Origin: an uncultured bacterium
GTDB taxonomy: Bacteria; Bacillota; Clostridia; Oscillospirales; Oscillospiraceae
Assembly (NCBI GenBank): GCA_949288405.1
Contig: CASEKM010000120.1
Span: 1-8,946 of the forward strand
Direction of reading: 5' to 3'
DNA: 8,946 nt
Of this stretch, positions 1 to 6,412 are shown piece by piece; the stretch's first letter is position 1; every line of letters starts with the position of its first letter. Under the pieces are notes generated by a model that did no database searches, was not told the DNA's origin, and saw nothing but the letters and a program-made list of their open reading frames with translations. The position numbers and the translations under genes are program-made.

Positions 1-153
1 GTGCTGTGGGACGAGCGGCGCACCACCATCGACGCCCACCGCATCCTCTTTGACGCGGGGAAGAACGCCAAAAAGCGGAAAAAGACGGTGGACGCGGTGG
101 CGGCCTCCCTGATTTTAGAGGGCTATCTCACCTTTCGGAGAAATCAGGGGTAA
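1..153 (+). CDS. ruvX: RuvX/YqgF Holliday junction resolvase-like protein, C-terminal end (5' partial)
   Basis: Frame 1 is open from the first base to the TAA at 151-153 and encodes the last 50 residues of a protein. The segment begins VLWDERRTT and ends with a basic KKRKK stretch followed by VDAVAASLILEGYL. This matches the C-terminus of the YqgF/RuvX family, where the acidic residue of W-D-E-R and the aspartate before the AA-x-x-IL helix belong to the RNase H-like active site. Family members are about 140 residues, so roughly two thirds lies outside the window. RuvX homologues are implicated in processing the 5' end of pre-16S rRNA and were originally proposed as Holliday junction resolvases. 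The next gene starts 24 bp downstream with its own ribosome site. Identification rests on the motif pattern alone. Confidence 0.85.
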   Translation: MLWDERRTTIDAHRILFDAGKNAKKRKKTVDAVAASLILEGYLTFRRNQG

Positions 154-177
154 AACGAGAGAAAGAGGGGATTTGAC

Positions 178-468
178 ATGCTGCTGGTCCAGGTGACCTA
201 TACCATGCTGCCCGGAAAACGGGATGAATTTCTGAAGCGCGTGCGGGAGACGGGGATCTTAAGCGCCATCCGGGGGGAGGAGGGCTGTCTGGGATACTCC
301 TACTACCTGCCCGAGGAGGAGGACGGCACCCTGCTGCTTCTGGAGCGGTGGAGCGGCGCCCAGGCCCAAAAGGCCCACATGGCCACCCCCCATATGGCCC
401 AAATGGCGCAGATGAAGCCGGAGTACATCAGCGGCACACAGATCGTCTCCTGGGAGACGGAGGACTGA
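178..468 (+). CDS. Antibiotic biosynthesis monooxygenase (ABM) domain protein, putative quinol monooxygenase
   Basis: A 96-residue protein begins at an ATG preceded by a purine-rich AGAGGGG eight bases upstream. It has the layout of the single-domain ABM/dimeric alpha-beta barrel family: a first beta strand (LVQVTYTMLPGK, residues 2-14), a helix (about 15-32), the G-C-L-G-Y-x-Y turn and strand (36-43), the L-L-E-R-W strand (54-58) and the helix carrying H-M (67-73). The family includes YgiN-like quinol monooxygenases, small heme-degrading or heme-binding proteins, and many members of unknown substrate. They are cytoplasmic homodimers, and the length is normal. It sits between ruvX and an EFR1 flavodoxin-ferredoxin, 48 bp before the latter. 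A shared redox role is possible, but nothing in the sequence fixes a substrate. The family call is firm and the function open. Confidence 0.8.
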   Translation: MLLVQVTYTMLPGKRDEFLKRVRETGILSAIRGEEGCLGYSYYLPEEEDGTLLLLERWSGAQAQKAHMATPHMAQMAQMKPEYISGTQIVSWETED

Positions 469-516
469 CGTGATTTCCCGCCGGAGGGCGGATCATTTTG
501 TGAGGAGGAGATTTCC

Positions 517-1350
517 ATGAACGTAAAAACTGTCTGGGCCGTCTATTTCAGCGGCACCGGCACCACCGAGAAGGTGGCCGCCACCCTGGCCAAGGATCTG
601 GCCCAGCGCCTGGGGGCCGGGTATGATACTTACTGCTTCAACCTGCCCGCCGCCCGGGAGAAGGACCTGACCTTCGGCCCGGAGGACCTGGTGGTGCTGG
701 GCACGCCCGTGTACGCCGGCCGGGTGCCCAACCTGATCATGCCCTATATCCGGGACCACATCAAGGGCAGCGGCGCCCTGGGCGTTCCCGTGGTGCTGTA
801 CGGCAACCGGAACTATGACGACGGCCTGATGGAGCTGCGCAACCTGATGCGGGACAACGGCATCATGCCGGTGGCCGGCGGCGCCTTCGTGGGGGAGCAC
901 TCCTTCTCCAAGATCCTGGGCGCTGGCCGCCCCGACGGGGAGGACATGGCCCTGGTGGCCCAGCTGGGGGAGAAGGCCGCCGAGAAGGTGAAGGCCCTGG
1001 CGGAGGTCCCCGCCGAGGCGGTGGCCGTCAACGGCTGCGACCCCATCCGCCCCTACTACACCCCCCGGGACCGCCACGGGGAGCCCATCAAGGACTTCCT
1101 GAAGGCCAAGCCGGTGACCGACCCGGACAAGTGCGTCAAGTGCGGCCTGTGCGCCCGCCTGTGCCCCATGGGCTCCATTGACCCCAGCGACGTGTCCAAC
1201 GTGGCGGGCAAGTGCATCAAGTGCTGCGCCTGCGTGAAGAAGTGCCCCATGGGCGCCAAGTACTTCGACCACGAGGGCTACCTGTACCACCAGCACGAGC
1301 TGGAGGACCAGTACGCCGGCCGCCGCGCCCCCAGCGAGATCTTCGTGTAA
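517..1350 (+). CDS. EFR1-type flavodoxin/ferredoxin fusion protein (two 4Fe-4S clusters)
   Basis: A 277-residue cytoplasmic electron-transfer protein starts at ATG 517 behind a strong GAGGAGGAG site. Residues 5-110 form a flavodoxin-like domain: the phosphate-binding loop is Y-F-S-G-T-G-T-T-E (10-18), and G-T-P-V-Y-A-G-R (62-69) and Y-G-N-R-N-Y-D-D (95-102) match the FMN-contacting loops. Residues 200-250 form a bacterial 2[4Fe-4S] ferredoxin domain with two CxxCxxCxxxCP motifs, at Cys206/209/212/216 and Cys233/236/239/243; Cys237 is an additional cysteine. This order and size are those of the EFR1 family, common in anaerobic Firmicutes, with no assigned partner in most genomes. It probably passes low-potential electrons between ferredoxin-type donors and an unidentified enzyme. 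The neighbouring ABM protein is the only local candidate partner. Codons are strongly C/G-ending (AAG, GGC, CTG), which hints at good expression. Confidence 0.92.
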   Translation: MNVKTVWAVYFSGTGTTEKVAATLAKDLAQRLGAGYDTYCFNLPAAREKDLTFGPEDLVVLGTPVYAGRVPNLIMPYIRDHIKGSGALGVPVVLYGNRNYDDGLMELRNLMRDNGIMPVAGGAFVGEHSFSKILGAGRPDGEDMALVAQLGEKAAEKVKALAEVPAEAVAVNGCDPIRPYYTPRDRHGEPIKDFLKAKPVTDPDKCVKCGLCARLCPMGSIDPSDVSNVAGKCIKCCACVKKCPMGAKYFDHEGYLYHQHELEDQYAGRRAPSEIFV

Positions 1351-1374
1351 GACATCCAAAGACTTGAGTTACTT

Positions 1375-1405
1375 GGGGCCGGCTTTCCAGCCGGCCCCTC
1401 GTTAT
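1375..1405 (+). terminator. Probable rho-independent terminator after the EFR1 gene
   Basis: A perfect 10-bp GC-rich stem (1375-1384 pairing with 1389-1398) closes a TTCC tetraloop 24 bp after the EFR1 stop. The following tract (TCGTTATT) is only moderately T-rich, so termination may be partial. The aldolase gene starts 17 bp past this point and I see no promoter box between them. Readthrough, or a promoter I cannot recognise, must therefore serve the aldolase-mtnA pair. Confidence 0.7.
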
Positions 1406-1421
1406 TGGCAGGAGGATCAGT

Positions 1422-2117
1422 GTGAGGGAACATAACTTGACAGAACAACGGGAGACCCTGTGCCGCATCTGCCATCTTCTGTATGACCGGGGCCATGCAG
1501 TGGGCCACGACGGCAACGTGTCCCTGCGGGTGGGGGAGGACCGGCTCCTCATCACCCCCTCGGGGGTGTGCAAGGGCCGGATGGAGCCGGACATGCTGGT
1601 GGTGTGCGGCCTGGATGGGGCGGTGCTGGAGGGGGAGCGCTACCCCTCGTCGGAGATTGCCATGCACCTGGAGGTGTACCGGCAGCGGCCCGACGTGGGG
1701 GCGGTGGTCCACGCCCATCCGCCGGCGGCCACCGCCTTCGCCGTGTGCCGCAAGCCGCTGACCCGGGCCTACCTCATCGAGACAGTGAGCGGTCTGGGGG
1801 AGGTGCCGGTGGCCCCCTTCGCCATGCCCTCCACCCGGGAGGTGCCCGAGTGCATCCGGCCCTATGTGACGGGGCACAGCGCCCTGCTGCTGGCCAACCA
1901 CGGGGCCCTGACCTGGGGCCGGGACCTGTGGGAGGCCTTTGACCGCATGGAGATTTTGGAGCAGACCGCCAAGATCTACGCCCAGGTCCAGCTGCTGGGG
2001 GGCGGCGTGGAGCTGACGGCGGAGGAGCAGGCCCGGCTGCTGTCCCTGTCCGGCCGGTACCAGCGGCTGGCGGGCCGGCGGGAGCCGGAGGAGGGAGGAA
2101 CCCATGAAACCGTGTGA
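1422..2117 (+). CDS. Class II aldolase (fuculose-phosphate aldolase/adducin family), probable 5-deoxy- or methylthio-ribulose-1-phosphate aldolase
   Basis: A 231-residue protein starts at GTG 1422, five bases after GGAGGA (1411-1416). It has all the class II aldolase landmarks: G-N-V-S (31-34) and T-P-S-G (45-48) for phosphate binding, S-S-E (76-78) with the catalytic glutamate E78, and zinc ligands H97 and H99 (H-A-H-P-P) and H160 (A-N-H-G-A). These enzymes split ketose-1-phosphates into dihydroxyacetone phosphate (DHAP) and an aldehyde. The gene overlaps the start of mtnA by 14 bp, so the two are translationally coupled. MtnA makes exactly such a ketose-1-phosphate. From established knowledge of the DHAP shunt (Rhodospirillum rubrum, extraintestinal E. 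coli, and the related Bacillus 5'-deoxyribose route), I infer the substrate is 5-methylthioribulose-1-phosphate or 5-deoxyribulose-1-phosphate. L-fuculose-phosphate aldolase or an MtnB-type dehydratase are the alternatives, and no other fucose or methionine-salvage genes are present in the window. Confidence 0.88.
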   Translation: MREHNLTEQRETLCRICHLLYDRGHAVGHDGNVSLRVGEDRLLITPSGVCKGRMEPDMLVVCGLDGAVLEGERYPSSEIAMHLEVYRQRPDVGAVVHAHPPAATAFAVCRKPLTRAYLIETVSGLGEVPVAPFAMPSTREVPECIRPYVTGHSALLLANHGALTWGRDLWEAFDRMEILEQTAKIYAQVQLLGGGVELTAEEQARLLSLSGRYQRLAGRREPEEGGTHETV

Positions 2118-3198
2118 GGTGGTGAACGTCCGCCTGGGGGCGGGGGAGGGCAGCGTGGTCTTGCTGGACCAGACCCAGCTGCCCAACCGGGTGGTCTACC
2201 GGGAGGTATCCGCATTGGAGGACATGGTGGAGGCCATTCAGACCCTGCGGGTGCGGGGGGCCCCGGCCATCGGCGTCTTTGCCGGGTACTGTCTGTATGT
2301 GCTCGCCCGGCAGCTGGAGGGGCGGGGGCTGGAGGGCCCCGCCTTCCAGCGGGAGCTGGAGCGGCAGGGGGAGGTCCTTGCCGGCGCCCGGCCCACGGCG
2401 GTGAATCTGGCCTGGGCGGTGGGGCGGCTCACCCGCCGGGCCGCCGCTATGGCCGGAGCTACCGCGGGGGATATCGTCTCCGCCCTGGGGGAGGAGGCCC
2501 GGGCCATCCGCCGGGAGGACGAGGAGATGTGCCTGCGCATTGCGGAGCACGGCCTGTCTCTGGTGAAGGCCGGAGACGGGATCCTGACCCACTGCAACGC
2601 CGGGCCCCTGGCCACCTCAAAATACGGCACCGCCCTGGGCCCCATCCTGCTGGGACAGGAGCGGGGGGTCCCCCTGCGGGTGTACGCCGACGAGACAAGG
2701 CCCCTGCTCCAGGGGGCCCGGCTCACCGCCTGGGAGCTGCAGCAGGCGGGGGTGGACGTGACCCTCATCTGTGACAACATGGCCTCCATGGTGCTGAAAA
2801 ACGGGTGGGTCCAGGCCTGCTTTGTGGGCTGTGACCGGGTGGCCGCCAACGGGGACACGGCCAACAAGATCGGCACCAGCGGCGTGGCCATTCTGGCCCG
2901 CCACTACGGCGTCCCCTTCTATGTGCTGGGCCCCACCTCCACCGTGGACCTGAGCTGCCCCGACGGGGACCACATCCCCATTGAACAGCGGGACGGGGAG
3001 GAGCTGCGCTCCCTGTGGTACCGGGAGCCCATGGCCCCGGCGGGGGTGAGGTGCTATAACCCCGCCTTCGACGTCACCGACCACAGCCTGATCACCGCCA
3101 TCGTCACCGAGAGGGGCGTCTGCCGCCCGCCCTTTGTCCAGTCCCTGCGGGCGGCCTGCGGGGCGGAGGGGGGAGCGAAAAAACAAATTTCCCCTTGA
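2104..3198 (+). CDS. mtnA: S-methyl-5-thioribose-1-phosphate isomerase
   Basis: A 364-residue protein of the eIF2B-alpha/MtnA family, full length for MtnA (about 350). It isomerises 5-methylthioribose-1-phosphate to the ribulose form in methionine or deoxyadenosine salvage. Visible signatures are R-G-A-P-A-I-G (51-57), R-P-T-A-V-N-L-A-W (96-104), T-H-C-N-A-G-P-L-A-T (162-171) with catalytic Cys164, A-D-E-T-R-P-x-x-Q-G (195-204), D-N-M-A (224-227) and G-C-D-R-V-A-A-N-G-D (242-251) with catalytic Asp244. The last 20 residues are a non-conserved tail. The ATG lies inside the aldolase gene (14-bp overlap) behind GGAGGGAGGA. The stop codon (3196-3198) lies inside the -35 box of the leuA promoter. 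No kinase or nucleosidase for the earlier steps is present locally, so the sugar phosphate must come from genes elsewhere. Family assignment is secure; whether the physiological substrate is the methylthio or 5-deoxy sugar is not. Confidence 0.95.
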   Translation: MKPCEVVNVRLGAGEGSVVLLDQTQLPNRVVYREVSALEDMVEAIQTLRVRGAPAIGVFAGYCLYVLARQLEGRGLEGPAFQRELERQGEVLAGARPTAVNLAWAVGRLTRRAAAMAGATAGDIVSALGEEARAIRREDEEMCLRIAEHGLSLVKAGDGILTHCNAGPLATSKYGTALGPILLGQERGVPLRVYADETRPLLQGARLTAWELQQAGVDVTLICDNMASMVLKNGWVQACFVGCDRVAANGDTANKIGTSGVAILARHYGVPFYVLGPTSTVDLSCPDGDHIPIEQRDGEELRSLWYREPMAPAGVRCYNPAFDVTDHSLITAIVTERGVCRPPFVQSLRAACGAEGGAKKQISP

Positions 3199-3223
3199 CA
3201 AACCCCGCCGTCTTGGCTAAAAT
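3195..3223 (+). promoter_or_regulatory. Sigma-A promoter of the leuA T-box transcript
   Basis: A consensus TTGACA (3195-3200), exactly 17 bp, then TAAAAT (3218-3223) precede the T-box leader, with a start expected near 3230. This is the strongest vegetative promoter in the window. Its -35 hexamer contains the last codon of mtnA (TGA at 3196-3198), so the mtnA operon and the leuA unit abut with no spacer and no recognisable terminator between them. Confidence 0.9.
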
Positions 3224-3229
3224 GGGGGT

Positions 3230-3495
3230 CAGTAAATGCGAAGACGGGAAAAAAGACACGGACAGTCCCCTTCAGAGAGCCGGTGGGCGGTGTGAACCGG
3301 CGCGGGCGCCTGTGTGTATAACTGGTCCCTGAGCAGTCCGCCTGAATCGTTCAGTAGGGCGGGACGTGTGGCCCCGTTACCGGCCGCGGCCTTGTTGGAG
3401 GCTTAGAGGGCCGTCCGGGCGACCGGCGGCTGAACCAGGGTGGTACCGCGTGTCATATCCACGCCCCTGACTTGAAAAAGTCGGGGGCGTTTTTC
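3230..3495 (+). promoter_or_regulatory. Leucine T-box riboswitch (tRNA-sensing leader)
   Basis: The leader has the canonical Gram-positive T-box parts. The stem I base is formed by 3259-3263 with 3336-3340. The conserved apical segment runs from about 3275 to 3300 (AGAGAGCCGGTGG, then GTGTGAACCGG). The specifier region reads AA-CTG-G, followed by CCCTGAGC, placing the codon CTG (Leu) at 3322-3324 with the usual purine after it. A small hairpin follows at 3342-3354 (CTGAA/TTCAG). The T-box motif AGGGTGGTACCGCG is at 3437-3450 and includes the TGGT bulge that pairs with the uncharged tRNA NCCA end. The terminator is at 3461-3494. Uncharged tRNA-Leu with a CAG anticodon should stabilise the antiterminator and switch on leuA, so expression rises on leucine starvation. 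The specifier agrees with the downstream gene, which supports the assignment. The specifier was placed by pattern, not by a covariance model. Confidence 0.93.
3461..3494 (+). terminator. T-box-controlled intrinsic terminator
   Basis: A 12-bp stem (3461-3472 with 3479-3490, one T-G wobble) with a six-base loop runs directly into a T tract (3490-3494), 11 bases after the T-box motif. This is the terminator conformation of the leucine T-box; it competes with the antiterminator that includes 3437-3450. Confidence 0.9.
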
Positions 3496-3556
3496 GTGCC
3501 CCCGCGACCCGGCCCGCGCCCAACCGCGGGACCATCATGCAGGAGGTTTCCCTACT

Positions 3557-5252
3557 ATGAATCCAGGCTACAAAAAGTACATTCCCTTCCAGCCCCAGAA
3601 GATCGTGGGCCGCACCTGGCCCGACAAGGTCATCACCAAGGCCCCCACCTGGTGCTCCGTGGACCTGCGGGACGGCAACCAGGCCCTGGTGGACCCCATG
3701 AATCTCCAGGAGAAGCTGGAGTATTTCCACACCCTCATCGACATCGGCATCAAGGAGATCGAGATCGGCTTCCCCTCCGCCAGCGAGACGGAGTACGAGA
3801 TCTGCCGGGAGCTCATCGAGGGGGGTCGAGGGGGGCCACATCCCCGACGACGTGACCATCCAGGTGCTGGTCCAGGCCCGGGAGCACCTGATCAAAAAGA
3901 CCTTTGAGGCCATCCGGGGCGCCAAGCACGTGATCCTCCACTTCTACAACTCCACCTCCACCCTCCAGCGGAAGGTGGTCTTCCACATGGACACCGACGG
4001 CATCACCAAGATCGCCACCGACGCCGCCGACCTGATTTACGAGATGTCTAAGCCCCTGATCGAGGAGGGCATGGACCTGCGCTTTGAGTACTCCCCCGAG
4101 TCCTTCATGGGCACCGAGATGGACTACGCTGTGGAGATCTGCCAGGCGGTGCTGGACCACCTCCACGCCACCCCGGAGAACAAGGTGATCCTGAACCTGC
4201 CCACCACCGTGGAGAACTGCATGCCCAACCAGTTTGCCGACATGCTGGAGTACTTCATCCGCAAGCTGCCGGGCCGGGACAGCGCCATCATCTCCCTGCA
4301 CCCCCACAACGACCGGGGCACCGGCGTGGCCACCGCCGAGATGGGCCTGCTGGCCGGGGCCGACCGGGTGGAGGCCACCCTCTTCGGCAACGGCGAGCGC
4401 ACCGGCAACGTGGACATCGTCACCCTGGCCATGAACATGTACACCCAGGGGGTGGACCCCCAGCTGGACTTCTCCAATATGAACAAGGTCAAGGAGATGT
4501 TCGAGCGCACCACCAAGATGCCCGTGGGCGACCGGCAGCCCTACGCCGGCAAGCTGGTGTTCACCGCCTTCTCGGGCAGCCACCAGGACGCCATCAACAA
4601 GGGCACCCAGTATATGAAGGAGTCCGACTCCGACTTCTGGGAGATCCCCTATCTGCCCATCGACCCCGCCGACGTGGGCCGGGAGTACGAGCCCATCATC
4701 CGCATCAACTCCCAGTCTGGCAAGGGCGGCGCCGCCTACATCATGGAGCACAACTTCGGCTTCGATCTGCCCAAGGCCATGCACCCGGAGTTCGGCCACA
4801 TCGTCCAGGTGGAGACCGACCTGGTGGGCAAGGAGATCTCCCCGGAGCGCATCAACGAGCTGTTCCACCAGGAGTACATCGAGGCCAAGGAGCCCTACAA
4901 GATGCTCAAGCACGCCTTTGAGGAGACGGTGGACGCCGAGGGCCACTCCCACGTGGCCTTCCGGGGCACCCTCCAGCACACCGACACCATCTTCGACGTG
5001 GCCGGCGAGGGCAACGGCCCCATCGACGCCTTCTTCCGGGCCATCCAGGGGGAGCGCATGGACCACTACACCTTCCTGGACTACAAGTCCCACGCCATCA
5101 CCAACGGCTCCGACTCCCAGGGCGTGGCCTATATCCTCCTCCAGGACCAGCGGGACGGCAAGAAGTACTGGGGCGTGGGCCTGTCCCACAACATCAACCT
5201 GGCCCCCCTCCGGGCCATCCTGTCCGCCATCAACCGCTCCAAGCGGAAGTAA
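3557..5252 (+). pseudogene. leuA: 2-isopropylmalate synthase, type 2, frameshifted by a 10-bp duplication
   Basis: The gene starts at ATG 3557 behind AGGAGG (3541-3546). The N-terminal part carries R-T-W-P-D (19-23), W-C-S-V-D-L-R-D-G-N-Q-A-L (32-44) with the metal and substrate residues R38 and D39, and E-I-G-F-P-S-A (69-75). At about codon 90 the frame is lost, and the original frame runs to a stop at 3907. The other frame continues with the rest of the enzyme to TAA 5252, including the metal-binding H-P-H-N-D (His245/His247 in the repaired numbering), G-N-G-E-R-T-G-N and the C-terminal leucine-feedback domain (about 430-561). Removing one copy of the duplicated decamer at 3816-3835 restores a 561-residue LeuA of normal length for the yeast/actinobacterial-like subtype. 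LeuA condenses acetyl-CoA with 2-ketoisovalerate, the first step of leucine synthesis. Neither fragment alone has a complete active site. The break may be real, phase-variable or an assembly error. GTG 3852, which could start the second frame, lies in the middle of the barrel domain and has no ribosome site. Confidence 0.93.
3816..3835 (+). repeat. Exact tandem duplication of a decamer inside leuA
   Basis: TCGAGGGGGG occurs twice back to back (3816-3825 and 3826-3835). With one copy the codons read I-E-G-G-H-I-P-D-D, the expected LeuA sequence; with two, the frame shifts by +1. Each unit carries a run of six G, a natural slippage site. Confidence 0.95.
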
Positions 5253-5268
5253 ATCCGCCGCAGCGCTC

Positions 5269-5308
5269 AGCGCGCCGGGCTCCCACACAGGGCCCGGCGC
5301 GCTGTTTT
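5269..5308 (+). terminator. Rho-independent terminator of leuA
   Basis: A perfect 12-bp GC-rich stem (5269-5280 with 5292-5303) has an 11-base loop and is followed by GTTTT. It lies 17 bp after the leuA stop and separates leuA from the metal-transporter operon. Confidence 0.88.
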
Positions 5309-5354
5309 GCCGCCCCGCCCGGCGGCGGAAGGCTGCGCCAGGGGAGGGGGCGGT

Positions 5355-5386
5355 TTTTGCCCTTGATATTTACAAACCGGGCAAAA
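5355..5386. promoter_or_regulatory. Inverted repeat over the -35 region, candidate metal-regulator operator
   Basis: TTTTGCCC (5355-5362) and GGGCAAAA (5379-5386) are perfect inverted arms 16 bases apart that flank the -35 box. The position suits a repressor that blocks RNA polymerase, as expected for a zinc- or manganese-responsive operon (Zur or MntR/DtxR type). It does not match the Bacillus Zur box that I know, so the regulator is unassigned. An RNA role is unlikely because the repeat lies upstream of the start point. Confidence 0.4.
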
Positions 5387-5397
5387 GACGGTATACT
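5369..5397 (+). promoter_or_regulatory. Sigma-A promoter of the metal ABC transporter operon
   Basis: TTTACA (5369-5374), 17 bp, TATACT (5392-5397): each box is 5/6 to consensus at the ideal spacing. Initiation is expected near 5404, about 40 bases before the lipoprotein start codon. This promoter also shows that an in-frame upstream ATG at 5357 cannot be the translation start. Confidence 0.8.
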
Positions 5398-5443
5398 AGC
5401 TAGGCTGAACAGCGATACCCATACAGAAAGGAACCCTGAATCT

Positions 5444-6412
5444 ATGCGCATGCGTGCCTTTGCGGCCCTGACCCTGGCCGCGGCCCTGGTGCTGTCCGGG
5501 TGCGGAGCCGCCGGGGGAGCGGGGGAGGAGCCCCCCCGCCTCACCGTCCTGGCCACCACCTACCCGGTGTATCTGGCCGCCCAGGCGGTGACTGAGAGGG
5601 TGGACGGGGTGGCGGTGGAGCGGCTGAATACCGGGGAGGTGTCCTGCCTCCACGACTACACCCTGACGGTCACCGATATGAAAAAGATCGAGAAGGCCGA
5701 CGTGGTCGCCCTGAACGGGGTGGAGCTGGAGGAGTTCATGGAGGACGCCCTGGCCGCCTCCCGCGCCCCGGTGATCGACTGCTCGGAGGGGGTGGCCCTT
5801 CTGGAGAGCGCCGGCCACGTCCACCAGGAGGGGGAGGAGGGCCACGACCACGGCCACTTCGACCCCCACTACTGGATGGACCCGGACAACATGGTCCGGG
5901 TGGTGGAAAATCTCTCCGCCGGGCTGAGCCAGGCCGACCCGGCTTACAGCGGGCAGTACCGGGAGAATGCCGGCAGCGCCGGGGCGGAACTGCGGAACTT
6001 CGGCGTCACAGCCCGGGAGACGCTGACCGCCGCGCTGGAGGAAAACGGGGTGGAGGCCGGCGGCCTGGTCACCTTCCACGACGGCTTCCAGTATTTCGCC
6101 CGCGCCTTCGGCCTGCCCCTGCTGGCCTCCATCGAGGAGGAGGAGGGCAGCGAGGCCAGCGCCAAAGAGATCGTGGAGATCACCGCCCTGGTGAAGGAGC
6201 ACCGCCTGCCGGTGATCTTCACCGAGGTCAACGGCTCCGACGCCACCGCCCGCGCCATTTCCCGGGAGACCGGGTGCGCCGTCGACCAGCTCACCATGCT
6301 CATGGACGGCCCGGCGGAGGGAGCGCTGGACAACTATTGCCAGGGGATGACGGCCAACCTCGCCGCCATCGCCAACAGCTTCGCGGGAGAGGAGGTCCTT
6401 ACCGCGCCATGA
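5444..6412 (+). CDS. znuA: Zinc/manganese ABC transporter substrate-binding lipoprotein
   Basis: A 322-residue cluster A-I metal-binding protein. The ATG at 5444 follows AAAGGA by 11 bases and gives a lipoprotein signal: basic MRMR, a hydrophobic stretch, and lipobox L-S-G-C with Cys20 as the acylation site. It should therefore be anchored outside the membrane. A second ATG at 5450 would give the same mature protein. Likely metal ligands are H70 (C-L-H-D-Y-T), H142 (H-Y-W-M-D-P), H212 (T-F-H-D-G-F) and E261 or D266 (F-T-E-V-N-G-S-D). A histidine- and acid-rich loop at 125-140 (HVH...GHDHGHFD) precedes H142; such loops are typical of zinc-specific ZnuA rather than manganese-specific members. 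It captures metal and delivers it to the permease encoded two genes downstream. Its stop overlaps the next start (ATGA). Zinc is the better guess; specificity is inferred from the loop. Confidence 0.92.
   Translation: MRMRAFAALTLAAALVLSGCGAAGGAGEEPPRLTVLATTYPVYLAAQAVTERVDGVAVERLNTGEVSCLHDYTLTVTDMKKIEKADVVALNGVELEEFMEDALAASRAPVIDCSEGVALLESAGHVHQEGEEGHDHGHFDPHYWMDPDNMVRVVENLSAGLSQADPAYSGQYRENAGSAGAELRNFGVTARETLTAALEENGVEAGGLVTFHDGFQYFARAFGLPLLASIEEEEGSEASAKEIVEITALVKEHRLPVIFTEVNGSDATARAISRETGCAVDQLTMLMDGPAEGALDNYCQGMTANLAAIANSFAGEEVLTAP

Noticed and set aside
478..495. Short hairpin CCGCC-GGAG-GGCGG followed by TCATTTT between the ABM and EFR1 genes
   Set aside because: The stem is only five base pairs and a broken T tract follows; too weak to call as a terminator.
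493..1359. A 288-codon minus-strand frame opposite the EFR1 gene
   Set aside because: Composition is Ala/Gly/Val/His-rich without domain features; the opposite strand has exact ferredoxin cysteine motifs and a ribosome site.
3501..3530. CCCGCG/CGCGGG inverted pair between the T-box terminator and the leuA ribosome site
   Set aside because: The arms are only six bases in very GC-rich DNA with an 18-base loop and do not cover the ribosome site; chance pairing is likely.
3852..5252. A separate 466-codon gene starting at GTG 3852
   Set aside because: The start lies mid-barrel in LeuA with no ribosome site and lacks the N-terminal metal-binding residues; it is the downstream half of the frameshifted gene.
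3813..5288. A 491-codon open frame on the minus strand opposite leuA
   Set aside because: It is the mirror of a C-ending-codon gene in GC-rich DNA. Its predicted protein is a low-complexity Val/Gly/Leu/His composition with no motifs, and the plus strand encodes clear LeuA.
5357..5443. Upstream in-frame ATG extending the metal-binding lipoprotein by 29 residues
   Set aside because: It lies upstream of the -35 and -10 boxes and would place a hydrophilic segment before a clear lipoprotein signal peptide.
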